Positions 10,033 through 22,800 of a stretch of DNA of 64,000 nt are shown here, piece by piece. The translations under genes were made by a program, and so were the position numbers. The notes under the pieces were generated by a model. It did not search any database and was not told the origin of the DNA. It saw only the letters and a program-made list of their open reading frames with translations. This stretch comes from Phaeodactylum tricornutum CCAP 1055/1. Its lineage: Eukaryota; Bacillariophyta; Bacillariophyceae; Surirellales; Neidiaceae. The stretch lies in contig NC_011672.1 in NCBI RefSeq assembly GCF_000150955.2, forward strand, positions 806,001-870,000, in the 5' to 3' direction. Numbering within the stretch: position 1 is the stretch's first letter; every line of letters starts with the position of its first letter.

Positions 10033-11115
10033 TTACAATCGCATCATACCGTTGACAAAGTCTGCTAGCTGATCCAGCGGTCCGCCCGACTGTCGTGCTT
10101 CCATGTTTCCGTTTTCAATATCGTAGATATCTTCGACTTCAGGGTTCGACGGCAGGCGGCCCAACGTTTTAATAAGGCGGTAGCCGCCTTCGGCGTCGGT
10201 ATCTTCTTGCCAGACGCTGTAGGCCTGGGGCCAGAGCCGGGTGAGTGCCCCCCAAGGCAACGTTCGTAGGTAGTAAGTATTCTGCAAGGGATCAATGAGA
10301 CGCTCGCGCAGACGCCGCCCCGCCATGCCAAAGCCCGTGACTCCCATATCCACCAAGTTTGGATTCACCAAGACAGAAAGTTGCAAATCTGTCGCTGTCG
10401 TTTCCGTGTTGATTAGAATCTTTTCCACGTATTCACTTTCGCTCGCCTTTGGACAAAAGAAAAAGACAATACGATCTTTCTGAATGTCGCCAACTTGCAC
10501 TCCACCACAGGAAGCAAATTGGACACACGGAGGTACCTTCGGATCCACCCCCAACCAGTCTCGGCGTGCCAAAGCCGCACTGCCTTCATCGGGAAAGTAC
10601 ACACGCGCTACCGGGCCTGTCCACGGACCCGCGTCCGGATCACGCCCATTCGCAGCAAGCATTTTTTGAAGCTCACGGACGCGATCGTCTTCAGGGTTTT
10701 CCTGGAAGAGCACTTTAAGCTCCGCTCGCGCTTCCGCAACCTTCATCATTTCCGCCTGTCTTTGCTCCTGCAATCCCGGAATGGTGGCGTAGCACAAAGC
10801 CGAAACGAAATTTTGCATAAATTCCGTACTAGATTTAAGGAGTGTGTAGGTTTCGTCGCCAACGCTGGTGTCAAAATCTACCCGGCAGCGTGCCAACGGC
10901 CCCGACTGGGACGCAAAATTGGCCGTCGCCTGCGCGGCACGGGTTGCTGCGTCTTCTAGGGAATCCGGCAGCTCCGTAGCTTGCCCAGCCAAGGGCAACG
11001 GAGTGCTTCGTAAGCTCCGTGGAGCGTACGCACGCATCGTCCGAAGCGGTTGCCTCCCAAAGGCCGTTGCCGTCTGTAGTGCCTTCAAGCACAAGAGAAA
11101 CGACAAGAGACCCAT
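10033..11115 (-). CDS. Plastid-targeted DUF1995 protein
   Basis: Single exon, 360 residues. The N-terminus has a hydrophobic signal and then TATAFGRQP, which fits the diatom bipartite plastid presequence with Phe at +1. The body matches the DUF1995 family of photosynthetic organisms: [17 protein letters not shown], a DRIVFFFCP strand, [20 protein letters not shown], and the aromatic [21 protein letters not shown] segment. The function of DUF1995 is not settled; some plant members carry it next to an adenylate-kinase-like part or are linked to photosystem accumulation. Here it stands alone. It is divergent from the SGNH gene at 11591, with 475 bases between them. Family assignment is fairly sure, role unknown. 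Confidence 0.8.
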   Translation of the reverse strand: MGLLSFLLCLKALQTATAFGRQPLRTMRAYAPRSLRSTPLPLAGQATELPDSLEDAATRAAQATANFASQSGPLARCRVDFDTSVGDETYTLLKSSTEFMQNFVSALCYATIPGLQEQRQAEMMKVAEARAELKVLFQENPEDDRVRELQKMLAANGRDPDAGPWTGPVARVYFPDEGSAALARRDWLGVDPKVPPCVQFASCGGVQVGDIQKDRIVFFFCPKASESEYVEKILINTETTATDLQLSVLVNPNLVDMGVTGFGMAGRRLRERLIDPLQNTYYLRTLPWGALTRLWPQAYSVWQEDTDAEGGYRLIKTLGRLPSNPEVEDIYDIENGNMEARQSGGPLDQLADFVNGMMRL

Positions 11116-11590
11116 CGTTTGCGTTGCAAGCTTTTTGGATTCGAAAGTTTGTTGTTCAAGGAAGGGCTTGGCTTAAAGTGCTGGATGGGTTGCAATGGAC
11201 GAAACACTCGACGGCACCAAATTGATCGTGTATTTACAGTTCGGAGATCCAGGTTGAAGAAGCGCTCTTTAGGTTCGAACTGACAGTAACAGTGACAGTA
11301 AACTGTGACGCCGTTGCCACTCTGGGCCCCTTCCAATTCAACACCTTCAGTCTAATGACGTCACAAACGTGAATTGGTTCCAGTGTTAGCAAGACTCGCT
11401 GCATCCATCGTTCGTCGGCATCCCAAAAAGTCCGCACATTCCTAGCTTGTTTCGGTGGTTTCTTCACAAACACCGATAATTACAATGACCAACAACCCAA
11501 CCAACCAACCATTATACCTTTAGACAACGCTTACATTCACAGAACCAACTTGGAAAACTCCGTTCTTTGGAATCCTGAGGACTGTCTGTG
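11116..11590. other. Divergent promoter region between the DUF1995 and SGNH genes
   Basis: 475 bases between two genes that start in opposite directions. It contains a full TGACGTCA palindrome at 11356-11363. No gene is visible. Confidence 0.55.
11356..11363. promoter_or_regulatory. CRE-like palindrome TGACGTCA
   Basis: An exact cAMP-response-element palindrome, the core bound by bZIP factors, lying 241 bases before the DUF1995 start and 228 before the SGNH gene. In Phaeodactylum, TGACGT-type elements are known to mediate CO2/cAMP response of the pyrenoidal carbonic anhydrase gene. Function here is inferred from the sequence only; an 8-mer can occur by chance. Confidence 0.35.
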
Positions 11591-13648
11591 ATGGCTTCGG
11601 CCAAGCTGTCACGAGGGAAGAAATGGCGTTGGCGTCTAGTTGTGATGGCTATTCTGGCAAGCCTGGCGCTTTCGGTGGTGAGGCGGCTCTTTTTTCAAGA
11701 ACGTCAAACGGTACAGTGGCTTCCACCTTTGGCCATCGAGAATCCTACATACTTTTCCGCATTCGAGGAAGAACGCATGCCTACCTCATCCAGCGATGAA
11801 GCATGTCAAACTCCACTTGTAGAGGACACGAAAGAGGATTCCCGGAGCGAACTGCTGGTCGACGGCTCGGACTTTGCTGCCGCAGCTCGCGCCCGCACAT
11901 CCTCCCACCCCTTCTGCCAAAGATTCCGGTACGAACAGTCAGCAAGTGCGCTCTGGTCCTCGCATCGAGAAGCGATTATGAATAAAACCAATCATGCCAA
12001 CGATGAGGACGGGCGACATCGACCATGGATAGAGAAACTCTTTGACACGGTGAGTCCCTTCTTGTTGCAACGCGGACTTCGCAATCCACCGAATGCGGCG
12101 GATACGAAACGCGTTTTAAATATTGTGGAAACCAAGCTAGCCAATTCATCGGCGCCGCCCTTGTATGTCGCTGTATTTGGAGGATCAGTGGTGGAAGGGA
12201 CTAATTGCGATTTTATTCCCCCGGCTGCACTCGAACTAGTGACGAACCGTTCTTTACTCAGAGAAAGAAAGAGAAATATGTACGATACTGTTATAAAGGG
12301 AAGAAGCTGCACTTGGCCCAATCGATTGCAAGCCCTAGTCGATTACGCACTGGGCGAAGGAGTCGTGAAGATTTACAACCTCGGTGTCGGAGGCACCAAT
12401 TCACAACTGGCGGTCCCGATTGTCAAATACCGTCTCTACTCGGGTGCGGCGGATCTAGTGAATATAGGTGGACCCGATGTTGTCATCAATGGATATGCCG
12501 TCAACGATAATGCCTATTTTTCGAGCACTGCCGCGACGGCAACGTACACTCACTTTAACGCATCGCTCGCTCGCGCGGAGGACTTCATTCGCGCGGTTTG
12601 GAAGTCGCGCCCCTGTCACGATCCACCAATGGTTTGGTTTTTTGACGAGCACTTTGGTAATTACATCGAAAGTCTCCTCGGTGAAGACATACAAAAGGAT
12701 GCGGTCCGTCTCTTGGCGGACTACTATGAGCTTGGTTACGTCAGTTCGTCCTTTTCCGTGCGCTCTTTCTTCCTGTCTGACCCGGACGAAACCTTGTTTT
12801 CTCCTGATTGGGAAGATCCCGTCAAAAAATCTCGCATCGTGGACGGGCATTTTGGAATGCCCGGGCATGTTCACGCATCGTGGACCTTTGCATACGCAGC
12901 ATTGCAAACCGTACTCGACTACTGCGCCGATCATGCCTTCACGGATAGTATATCTACAATACGGTTACAGGACGGCCAGTTTACCTCGCAGCTCGCCGAC
13001 ATGCAAACGTTGCTGGATCGTACCTACCTGCCGCCACCACTCGGTCAGGACACATTGTCGCTTGTGAATATTGCGAAAACTTGGCGAGCAACTCAGCAAC
13101 AGCAGTATCGTAGCGAAAAACTCCTTTGCGAAGACGAAATGAATACGCAAGGCACATTGTGTCCCCTGGCCTTCGTGGCAACACCCGTGGGTACCACTCG
13201 TCAAGCCCGTGCTGTGGATGATTACTTAAAACCCTTTGTGACAGTCAACACTGGCTGGTATGGCAGAAATGATATCCGCAACGGCTGGCAAAATAAGATC
13301 GGTCTCATGCCCACCGGTATCGGTGCTTCAATTATCTTGTCACTCGAGCACGTCACAACTCTCATTCAGATGATTTCCTTGCAGACCTTAAGAAGCTACG
13401 GTGATCCCTGGGAGGGATCGGAAGCATTGTTTGATTTGACTATTATCCGAGGCAATCCAAATTCCACCGACTTCCGGGACAATTTTACCATTCCTGCCTA
13501 CCACGACGCAAACATGAGCGTTTCCTATTTGTACGAGCACGACTTAGGAAAAAATCGAGCCGTTGCTGGTGACAGTCTTACTCTGAATATAACGCTGGTT
13601 GCTGGTTCTGCTTTCAAACTCATCGCATTAATGATGTGCAGCGGCTAG
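11591..13648 (+). CDS. SGNH/GDSL-fold type II membrane protein
   Basis: Single exon, 685 residues from the first ATG at 11591. Residues 15-32 form a signal anchor after a basic stretch (RGKKWRWR), so the body should face the Golgi/ER lumen or the outside. The nucleophile block is FGGSVVEG with Ser near residue 198; later blocks are VVINGYAVNDN and a DGHFGMPGHVH segment that can supply the catalytic Asp and His of SGNH esterases. The C-terminal 200 residues form a beta-rich part (LIQMISLQTLRSYG..., ITLVAGSAFKLIALMMC). Diatoms encode many such proteins; acyl ester hydrolysis or transfer on a glycan is plausible but the substrate is unknown. Confidence 0.75.
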   Translation: MASAKLSRGKKWRWRLVVMAILASLALSVVRRLFFQERQTVQWLPPLAIENPTYFSAFEEERMPTSSSDEACQTPLVEDTKEDSRSELLVDGSDFAAAARARTSSHPFCQRFRYEQSASALWSSHREAIMNKTNHANDEDGRHRPWIEKLFDTVSPFLLQRGLRNPPNAADTKRVLNIVETKLANSSAPPLYVAVFGGSVVEGTNCDFIPPAALELVTNRSLLRERKRNMYDTVIKGRSCTWPNRLQALVDYALGEGVVKIYNLGVGGTNSQLAVPIVKYRLYSGAADLVNIGGPDVVINGYAVNDNAYFSSTAATATYTHFNASLARAEDFIRAVWKSRPCHDPPMVWFFDEHFGNYIESLLGEDIQKDAVRLLADYYELGYVSSSFSVRSFFLSDPDETLFSPDWEDPVKKSRIVDGHFGMPGHVHASWTFAYAALQTVLDYCADHAFTDSISTIRLQDGQFTSQLADMQTLLDRTYLPPPLGQDTLSLVNIAKTWRATQQQQYRSEKLLCEDEMNTQGTLCPLAFVATPVGTTRQARAVDDYLKPFVTVNTGWYGRNDIRNGWQNKIGLMPTGIGASIILSLEHVTTLIQMISLQTLRSYGDPWEGSEALFDLTIIRGNPNSTDFRDNFTIPAYHDANMSVSYLYEHDLGKNRAVAGDSLTLNITLVAGSAFKLIALMMCSG

Positions 13649-14083
13649 ATGGACGACGAGGGCGTCGAATTTGTTTCGGTCTGAAAGCAATCAGCTTGGC
13701 GAGGGTGAACGATACTTAATAGCACTCGTTCGATACCACTGGGTTTCAATTCAACGAAAGTACAAGAACGGCTTGGATCTTCTATGCATACTCCTTCAGC
13801 CGCATCAAAGAAAGTGCAAGGTGGGATCTGCGTTTCGCTTCGTGCACTACGCATAGTGAGGTCTGTAATTCATCTTCGCCCTTGACTCGAAACACATGAA
13901 TGAATCTATGCGAGTGCAAAGAGTAAATGACAATTAATTTTTTTACTTACATTATTGGTAACGTTACGAGCTTAATAGGTCATATAGAGTATCTAGATGT
14001 GCTCGATTCTTGCACCTTTCACAGGAGGAGGCATGTCCTTCCTTTCGTTTTGCAACCCCCGAAGAAAATCTACTTGGAAAAGG
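13649..14083. other. Spacer between convergent genes
   Basis: 435 bases between the ends of the SGNH gene (+) and the isoaspartyl methyltransferase gene (-). Nothing beyond 3' untranslated sequence is visible. Confidence 0.5.
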
Positions 14084-14983
14084 TCAGTGTTTCGGTCCTT
14101 CCACCAACGGAACATACCGTACACCTAACAATTGCGATACTTCAAAATCCTGCATGACAAAAGACGGAGCTTGTAAATTCGCATCGGTCTGGGAATCGCC
14201 GTGTCCTCGTAGGCGTGTGACCTTGTACAAATGTTGGGCACCCCCTTGCGGTCCAATCGGCACCACCATGCAACCACCCACGCTGAGCTGCGTCGCCAGG
14301 GTCCGGGGAAATTCAGCCGCCGCAGCCCCTACGTGAATGGCGTCAAACGGTGCCGCCACTGGCCAACCATTCCAGCCGTTCGACTCGCTCAGTTGAACCG
14401 TTCCGGAGGACAGCAAATCGGCATCCCCTAGTTGCATGTTGCGTCGCGTTTGGTCGACCAAATCTGCGTGAATGTCAATTCCGTAAACCTGTCCTTTGGC
14501 CAGTAGGGGCGGTTCTTGCGGATTCCGAGAGTGCAGCCAACGTCCCATGCAGGCTGTCAGATAGCCACTTCCGCAGCCGACATCGAGAATACGGAGGTCT
14601 CGTTGCTGTTCTGGATGCTGCTTTTGCTGCTGGAGACAAGGCAAGAGAGCTTCGAGGGCGTATGCGTGCATGTGGGGTGCCGAAATAGTCTGACCCTGAC
14701 CAATTGCTTGCGGAGCGTCCATGTAGGGATCGTTGGGTACGTAGTTGGCTCGATCGACCGCCTGCAAGACGCTTTGAACGAGCGGACTCTGCACAATGTT
14801 GGCCTGCGTCAAGCGGTCGACAAGTTCCGCTTGTGTGCGACCGTGACACGTCCAGGCACGCATGACTGGACCTGGTGGTTGAGGAAGCTTCAGAGACTGG
14901 GGAACAGGATCGTTAAAGGCTCGGACGGCCGAAATGATACAACAGCTCGAATAAAGGACACTCCAAAGCTGGGTTTGCTTCAT
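14084..14983 (-). CDS. PCMT: Protein-L-isoaspartate O-methyltransferase, plastid-type presequence
   Basis: Single exon, 299 residues from the ATG at 14983. The enzyme transfers methyl from S-adenosylmethionine to isoaspartyl residues so that damaged proteins can be repaired. Seen: AIGQGQTISAPHMHAYALE near residues 92-110 (the family's substrate segment), SAM-binding motif I ILDVGCGSGYL, VYGIDIHADLV for the acidic ribose-binding loop, then FDAIHVGAAAAEFP and the GGCMVVPIGPQGG strand. The N-terminus has a hydrophobic signal followed by SAVRAFND, matching the diatom A-F plastid cleavage motif, so the protein probably acts in the plastid; plants also have plastid forms. Family assignment is secure; location is inferred. 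Confidence 0.9.
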   Translation of the reverse strand: MKQTQLWSVLYSSCCIISAVRAFNDPVPQSLKLPQPPGPVMRAWTCHGRTQAELVDRLTQANIVQSPLVQSVLQAVDRANYVPNDPYMDAPQAIGQGQTISAPHMHAYALEALLPCLQQQKQHPEQQRDLRILDVGCGSGYLTACMGRWLHSRNPQEPPLLAKGQVYGIDIHADLVDQTRRNMQLGDADLLSSGTVQLSESNGWNGWPVAAPFDAIHVGAAAAEFPRTLATQLSVGGCMVVPIGPQGGAQHLYKVTRLRGHGDSQTDANLQAPSFVMQDFEVSQLLGVRYVPLVEGPKH

Positions 14984-15696
14984 TCTTCTTGGCGACGACG
15001 CTAGCGTTCGTCGACTATTTGCACCTGGCCTCAAACGAATTTATGCGAAGCAACGAGTCGATCTGCAGGACTACTACTTCTTTCACGAGTATTTTTTACT
15101 GTCAGTAATCGGTTGTGTAGTAGAAACTAGGAATCCCCGCAGCAAAAAACGAAGATGAATTCGGTTCAGCAGGCCACGAGCCATTGATCTATCGCGTATT
15201 CTCGCTGCTTGATTGACTGTGCGAACAATGTCCTTTCTCGCAGGCTTGCCCGTGAATTTGATTGTTCGAACCTCTGAGAATGCGAACGCGGATTGACAGT
15301 GAAAAGGGTATCCTACACAATTGACAGCTGTTTTCAATGTTTCCAGTACCGAACGACGTCTACAGATGTTTTTCTCTACTATGATTGTCCAGCTATGTGT
15401 ATCATATTCATGTCTCTTCTGTAGTCTTCCTCAGAGAAATCGGAAAAACAATAAGTGTCGGTGAATAGCTTTTTGGACACATAAGTCCAGCGACATCCCC
15501 AGCCAAAGGATAGCACGTTGTAACAATGATAGCACGGTCTGACAGTGAATGAATGCACTTACAACAGGGATTGCCCATTCCCGCAGATTGTATTTCACAA
15601 TGGAAGTAGTAGCTTTGGGGTCTTTGGTGGCATCATTCCATATCCCGTACGAGTTAAAGCGTCCAACCCAGGAGCGAAGCGCTTGCATCAAAGGGC
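14984..15696. other. Divergent promoter region
   Basis: 713 bases between the methyltransferase start (-) and the CRAL-TRIO gene start (+). No convincing gene or RNA is seen. Confidence 0.5.
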
Positions 15697-18600
15697 ATGA
15701 CAACAGTTTCACAGGCAGTGCCTGAAATGCCTGACTTGTTGGACGACCCAATTGGTGGTTCCGTGCCGCCGTCCGACACAGCGAGTCTGTTTCCCGGCAT
15801 CACTCGCAGTCTCTTTTCCAATGTTAAGCTCCCAGCGCTGTGGATGGTAGCATACAAAAACGCAGAGCGTCGTGTGGAAGGCATGCCACTTGCATACATG
15901 TTTGTGTCGCTGCTTAGTGCTGTTTTCTGGATTGGTGTGTGGCGAGTGTATCGTCGTCAAAAACGGCGGCTACAGCTTTCGTTGCGAAGTCAACGTCCTC
16001 GACCGCCTTCCTTGTTGTTGTCGGGGAGTGCTCGTGCTCGTGCCTCTACTAGCGAGAGTGGGGCGCGTTCATGGTCTTCCTTCACAGCGCGCCAATGGTG
16101 GTGGAGGCGGACCCGTGTACCAGAAAGGACCCGCAGTCAGGACTTTCCACCCAACACATCCGCGTATTCGTCATGGAAAGATCATTCACAGCGGAGTGCC
16201 AGTAACAGCTTTGCACATGAGATGATGCTGGCCGCATATGACGACGACGAAGATTGGATGTACGAAAAAAACTACGAACGACAACAGCCTTCCGAAGAAT
16301 CGCATGCTCGATATTATGGACCCTCAGTGACGACTATTGCTTTCACTACTTGGACACCCCCGCCAACCTGGGCTGAAGCTTCCAAACGACTGTTATCGAG
16401 CGTCGGACAATTGCAACGGACCCTACAACTGTCGTTGGCTACTTCTACAGCAACTCTGACTGTCTTGGATAGGACGAAAAGAGTAGTCACGCTATCTTCA
16501 GCCTCGTCAAATAAAACCCCGCATCTCAAAACAAACGGGTCCTCATCAGATCTGTTGGAAAGAAAAGCACTGCGTTGGCTAGCAGCTGACTGCTCTGTCC
16601 AGACGCATGGCCTCCCGGAGGGCGGTGTGATGCATGTCTACGTCAAAGGCAAGCCGCGTTCGGAATGGATGGAGCATACCTTCGAATCAGCAGCGGCAGC
16701 GGCACAATTTCAAACAGACGTAATTGCGCTGCAACTACTAGGAGCACAGATTCGGCATATGTACGATGCCTTGTCAATATTACATCAGGGGAGTGAAGCA
16801 TTTGCTGGCTCCGAATACGTTCTTCACGATACTCAGTGGCAACCCTTAAACGAAAAATTACATTGTGTTTGCGAAGGAATTGCGTGGGACGATCTGATGC
16901 GATGCTTGGGTAGTAGCTTTCCCGCAATTCGGTTTACGCTAGACATGATACGATGGTTGCAGTCGAACAAAGCTAGCCGACCTCACTCACGCAGCAAGAA
17001 AGACGCAACAAACCCTGAGTCCAAGCAGGCCACAACCCCTGTGGAAAGCAGTGATGCGAGTGACGGCAAGGGGCATATGTCTGATCTCTACAAATACTCC
17101 AAGCAGCGGCTCTTGCTAGGTCCGGTTGATTTCTTTCGCCTTTTCGTTCCACGCTTACCAGAAGATGCTGTGCCTCATGAGCGAAGTGATCCGTCTCGGA
17201 TGGAGCAGTTGCTTCGTTGGCGAAAGCGCGTAGCTCGTGCTTCCGTCTTGGTTGATTCATATGTGAAAGCACGCTCGGTCGCAAATAAAGGATGGAAATT
17301 GCTGCAGTATCCTCGAGCGAAAAATTATATTCGAAAGCGGTTGGCATACGATGATAATACCGATAATTATTTATGTGATTGTGATGAGAAGAACGTTTAC
17401 TACGAGCCTACAGTTTCCCGTGATATCCCATGTCAGGTACGGGGCTTACAAGGTCTGCGGAGCAAGCGTGATTGGCAATTGGTCAACAACAAAATCAAAC
17501 GGTCGACGATCAGCGCAACACAAGCTTGCACGCTGGTTGCCGTGCACATGTTTCACATTCCGGCCAACGAGCCTTCCGTAGAAGGACTCTGTCGAAACGA
17601 TCCCGTCCTAGTGATCCCGTCCTTACGTAAGCTGGTGGAAGAAAATACTGACTTGCAATTTTTTGTAACAGCTTGGTTTCAGGAAACACAAAGAGTCGCA
17701 CACATTTATGTTTGGGTTCGGAGCTTGGCAAAAGGAATAGATTTGGCATTCGACTTGGTGGTAAGCGCGAGTGCAGTATGATAGCGGCCAAAAAAACGTT
17801 TTGAACATGTAAGGCCTCTAACCTCGACTTCCTCTTGACATAGTTTGATCGATATGTAAAAGGGGATAAGAGTTTGCGTGATCGAAAGCTGGAGGTGATC
17901 TTTCAACTGGGAATTGAAGCCAACAAAATGACACTTTTGACGTGGTGCGCATTGAACATGTTGTCGCTCCTGATTAGATTAGCTTGGACGGGCTTTCGAT
18001 GTGTACCACAGAGCGTCTCATATCCAGAGCGAAGGTTGATTCCTGCCTTGCATGTGGCCAGCATTGGATCAACATTTCACTACGGGGGATCTCTTCAAGG
18101 AGATAAGTCGTTGCCTTTGAACTACGTTGCCACGGTTGTTCATCTGGATTCCCGGAAATCCAATTCGTTTGCGACTCGAATTCTCTTGAGTTACGTCGAG
18201 TGTGGAGGACTGGCACGAGATGTGGTTGACTTTACGTTTCTTATTGCGGCTGAGAAAATTGATGAGTTACCCGAGAGGGCAATCGCAGCAGTCCGAGTTG
18301 TACGAACGAACCCCGAAGACACAAGTCTCCATTTAAATTGTTTACGTCCTTCGATCACGAGAAACGACGACGATACCAACGAACTCGTCTCTTTGGCAAA
18401 TTCAAGAGCCCCGAGACCAATGATGAGTCTCTTCTTCCAAATCTTCGTTACGGATCCAGTTGTTGCTGCTGCCCGCTTGATAGGGAAGAAAGTCGGTCGC
18501 ATTCTAGATTTTTACTCAACAACCGGTAGAAAAAAAAGGTCTAATACACCAAATCATCCAAAATTCGATGACGAAGCGGTGGTAGTTTCGACCATCAATC

Positions 18601-19673
18601 CATTTGAAAAAGCTGTAAACGAGCTAATTGTGATTCTTAAGGATGTGACCGTTCCAGTACGGAGGGAGCAGTTGAATCATCGAAAGTTCGATCCGATGGC
18701 AACTACGCCGTTCTCGTCATCTCATGACGTACCATGGCTTGCAGATTCAGGAGGTGGGCAACATTGGGATGAAGTGCTACAAATTCCAATTCTTCGAACA
18801 GTAAACCGATCGGATATCCTTCGATTTTATATAGGAAGTGAATGCAGCCTCAAAAACACCGCAGTGCGATTGGTCGAAAGTGCTGCTTGGCAAGGTCTTA
18901 CCTTTCCTATAAACAAGCCATTGTGCCGCGTCGAGCTTCAAAATGCTCAATTCTTCCAGCAAGGTATTGATTTAATGGGCAATCCGATTTTCTACTTTCG
19001 ACACACATGCCTCGGTCCATGGAGGGGAGACGAAAATGCTGTTGTTGCCGCTGTTTTTTACAGATTCGACAAGAGCTTGAGAAAGCTTTTAAAAGAAGAT
19101 TCGGGTGTCCGGTGTACTTTAATTGTCACACTAGGACGGCCTCAAATGGCGAAGCGGAGAAAAATGTCCGCTGGATCGGCGTCGATGACCGAAAATAGGG
19201 GTGACAAAACCCATGTATTGGATTCCAATGCTGCTTCCGCTGTATTTGAGATGGACCTCGATGAAGAGCAGGATGAGTCTGAAACCTCGGAGCAGTTGGA
19301 CGGCGAAGTGGGAATTGACGACGCGATCAATGAGCCCAGAGGTAACAATCCCCGTATCGATTCAGAAGAACACTGGCATGCTCACACGAACGAAGCTGTT
19401 GTCAAGCGTTTGTTGAAGATTGCGCTGTCGCACTATCCCGAACGGCTGCACAAAGCGTTGGTTGTTGTCGGGCATGGGAACACAAAATATACTCGTACTG
19501 CAATTGGAGGCGCCTTTACGTTATCGAAGCTTGTGGATTCGCCAAGAACTCGAGAGAAAGTCAAGTTTCTCGCACGCTACTCGGATTTACAGCAGTACGT
19601 TTCGAGACAAGAACTTGTTACCATTGTCGGCGGAACAGCGCACGTTCAAGCGTCGGCGTTTCAATGTCGCTGA
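15697..19673 (+). CDS. Membrane-anchored CRAL-TRIO (Sec14-like) lipid-binding protein
   Basis: Two exons, 15697-17760 and 17844-19673, with an 83-base GT-AG intron in phase 0; 1297 residues. The joint reads FDLV|FDRY and removes the stop that otherwise follows. A membrane segment lies near residues 66-85 (LAYMFVSLLSAVFWIGVW), then a basic Ser/Arg-rich stretch. Residues about 330-370 (SEWMEHTFESAAAAAQFQ) look like the end of a PH-like fold, which I hold loosely. The last 300 residues carry the CRAL-TRIO N-lobe (DILRFYIGSE...VESAAWQG) and the lipid-binding domain: QGIDLMGNPIFYFRH, HYPERLHKALVVVGHGN, and an end segment LVTIVGGTA. An acidic low-complexity insert (DLDEEQDESE) splits this domain. 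Inference: phospholipid or other lipid transfer at a membrane. It converges with the XRN gene, 140 bases away. Confidence 0.8.
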
Positions 19674-19813
19674 TCTTAGGATAAGTAGTAACACTTTCTA
19701 TGCATTACAACAACACACAATTATGCACACAAAGTCGGAAGCAAGACCCTGTGATCAAATGTGCGCAATTTGGACACGTGAATCACAGAAGAGATGGAGG
19801 AATAGCGCAGCGT

Positions 19814-22800
19814 TCAGCTATCCGACTGATGTTCAACAGCCGGCTTTTTTACCAGCAACTTTTTTAGTTCTTTGAATGAAAGATCTGGCCAATTTGGACC
19901 TACTACATCACAAAGAGCAAGCGACGCAAGATGGTGTTTGATTGCTTGTTTTGAAATAGTATTCACGTCCCTATCATGCTCATAAAACAAATTTTCGCGA
20001 AGAATAGAATTGCCATCGTCAGCTGCCAATAAAGTAAGCCCTACCAGCTCATTCGCCTCCGCATTCGACAAGGTGTTAGAAGAAGTTGACGGGCGTACGG
20101 AGGTCCATTGCATTTTACCGACGAAACCTGCGTCTTCCAACTGCTTCAAACATGCCATTGCAGTAAGTCCATCAGGCGTTTTCATAGGCTCCGCAGGGGG
20201 GCCAGTGACACCAAAGGCTTCAATTCTTACCCCCGCAGGACCTGTTTCGTTGTGAACACGCACAGCTAGAGTACCTGACGGATTCTCAATTCTTGAGTTG
20301 ATTGGTTTGGCAGCCGTCTTTAATCTCGCTTTATGTCTTGCTGCGCGAGGGCTTTCCTTTCGGTATGCTGTCTTATAGGGGACAGCCTCCAAGGTGTGTT
20401 TAGTCAAGAAGGTGCCTGGAAAGGAGTGGATTATTTCCTTTGGCTCCTCGCTAAGAGACAAATGCTGTTCGGTAGTCGGAATCGAAGTATCTCCCCAAAT
20501 TGATCGCGGTCGGCATTTATCTGTTGCTGCGATACGATTAATGCGAATTCGATTGTTGCCCCGTAGTGTAGACAGCCGATCACAAAAAGGAGGCGGCGGA
20601 TGGAATGGTTTCGGCAAAGGTTTTCCGACTTTTAGCACGACCGTCCAATAGTGATCACCCCCAGTGATGTGGCGGCCCTTGACTTCAGACTTCAATTCTT
20701 TATCTCTGTCATCCCGAAAATTGGGCAAAATTTTGTTCACTTGATCTTCACACAGTTCTTCGAACTTTCTCATATCAAAGTAGTTGTCCTTAGGGTCCAT
20801 GCACAGTGAATATATCGTTTCGACAGTTGCATCGTCCAATCTTTTGTACGGCTCGGGTACTAAGTCTTTAACCGCAGATGGCAACGCTGCCAGGCATGAA
20901 AGACCAGCACTAATGGGCGCAGTGAATGAAGTGCTGCTCAGACTCTTGAGACCAACAGATCGGTTTTCCTTGCGGGCATCGTCTAGGAAAGTAACTATGT
21001 CCCCAGCGGTTGGGGAAAGCCGCTTCCCGTAGTTGTATGCATAATCTGAGCATACACCATCTTGATAAGTCTGTAGATTCCAAAATAGACCGTACATGTA
21101 CGTATCTACCTTTCCATCGACCGCATGGTGAATTTCCCACTCATACCCACTGCTGTTAATCCCGGGAGTCCCATCTGATTCTTCTTCTTCATCATCGACG
21201 CTGTCGTCGACTTCCATCAGTTCAGAAAGTGCCATTTTGGAGAGTCTGTGTCGCGCCGATTTGAGCGACTGTCCTTTCGGGTGCCAAATTTCAAAGGAGT
21301 AAAAATCCTCTGTTCCGGCTTCACCTAGCACTAACCTAACGAGGATGGAATCGTCTTCAACGTCTGCACCTTCGCTGTCTGCATCGACGTCGTCAACATC
21401 TTCGTCTTCCTCGTCGTCGTCGGAAATATAGTCTCGCTCTATGTCGTTCTCGTCATAGTCTTCGTCTCCTTCTCCTCTAATGACCTCAAATTCCACTGGC
21501 GAAGGCAAGAGTCCCCCGTCCACCAGATTGTTCAATTGCTGCAGAGTCGACGTGCGTAGTGTGGACTGGCTGCTACTATCTATTCTTTCTCTACTCCACA
21601 AATTGGTTGGAGCTAGTGCCGCCTGTAAATGGAATTGCCTGGGTGAGAGTCGACGATATATTAAATGGACAAGTTCATGGGGAGCTTACCAAGTATCGAA
21701 AGTAGGCCAGAGCAAAGGGTAGATTAAATTCCAAGGCATCTGGATCAATCAAGAAAGCCTGATGTCCTTGTCCTTTGGTATTCCACTCCCGATGCAGTCG
21801 CAAGTAGGAATGAAATAGTTTGTTGAAGCCGCTGGAGCCACGAAGCTTAGGCAAGTAATCGTTACCGTTTAAGATCAGCAGCAGCACTAGATCAGTCCGT
21901 ACTTTCATCATACTGGCCGCTGTCATGTGGTTGAGATATTTGTGCAGTTTGCGGGTAGTTTCCCATAAGCTTACAGAAAGATAGCGCTTGTTACCGTCGG
22001 GCAACAATACAAAAACGTTGTGGGTCGATGCGGGCGGAATAACCAGACCCTCTAACACCAAATCGGAATCACCCCCCAAAATTGCAATCGATCCTCCTTT
22101 ACGTGGTTTACTGTAAATCCACTCCAGAAGCTTCACTTCGCCTTCTCCAGGGACGGTGCTGGGGCTCAAAAAGATTTTGACATTGTTTTTGGACAGGATG
22201 GATTTGTTCGAGCTCAGTCGTTGCCACGCCCAGTACAGTATGGCGCTTTCGGCCTTCTCCATAAAGTCGGTTCCAGGTGTGATACAAAGTGTTCGCAATT
22301 CAGAAGCCGCCCGTCGTTTCTTACGGGCCAGGGTTTTGGCGTTGATCCGGCGGGCACCGAGGCGGGAGAGGTGTTTGAGTTTCCATTCCGACTTGACAAT
22401 AGTACTGTACCGTCTGCGGCGCTGCGTCGCGAGTTTGGCGGCACTCGGGGGGCCATCCATCGCCAGCACGAGACTTTGTGTGGGGGTGGCCAAGGCGACA
22501 ACCGCATCGAGTTCCTTCATAAGCAAGGTAAGGCCGTGTCCATCCGACCGACTTTTGCGGACGCAAATGTGCAAGAGTTGATTCATATCGACAAGGACGT
22601 GATCAAAGACGTCGTTCGAATCTTCCGCAACCATGCCGAGAATGGCACTGGGAAATTGGGATTCAAACCAACTGCGAAAGCCTTTAATTCCCATAAGTGC
22701 GGTAGATGTTGAATGAGATAGCCTCGATGCCGAAAACTTGGTACGAGAATAAATAGAAAAGGCTTGGACCGACCAATATGAGTAGATGTATTCCAAAGCT

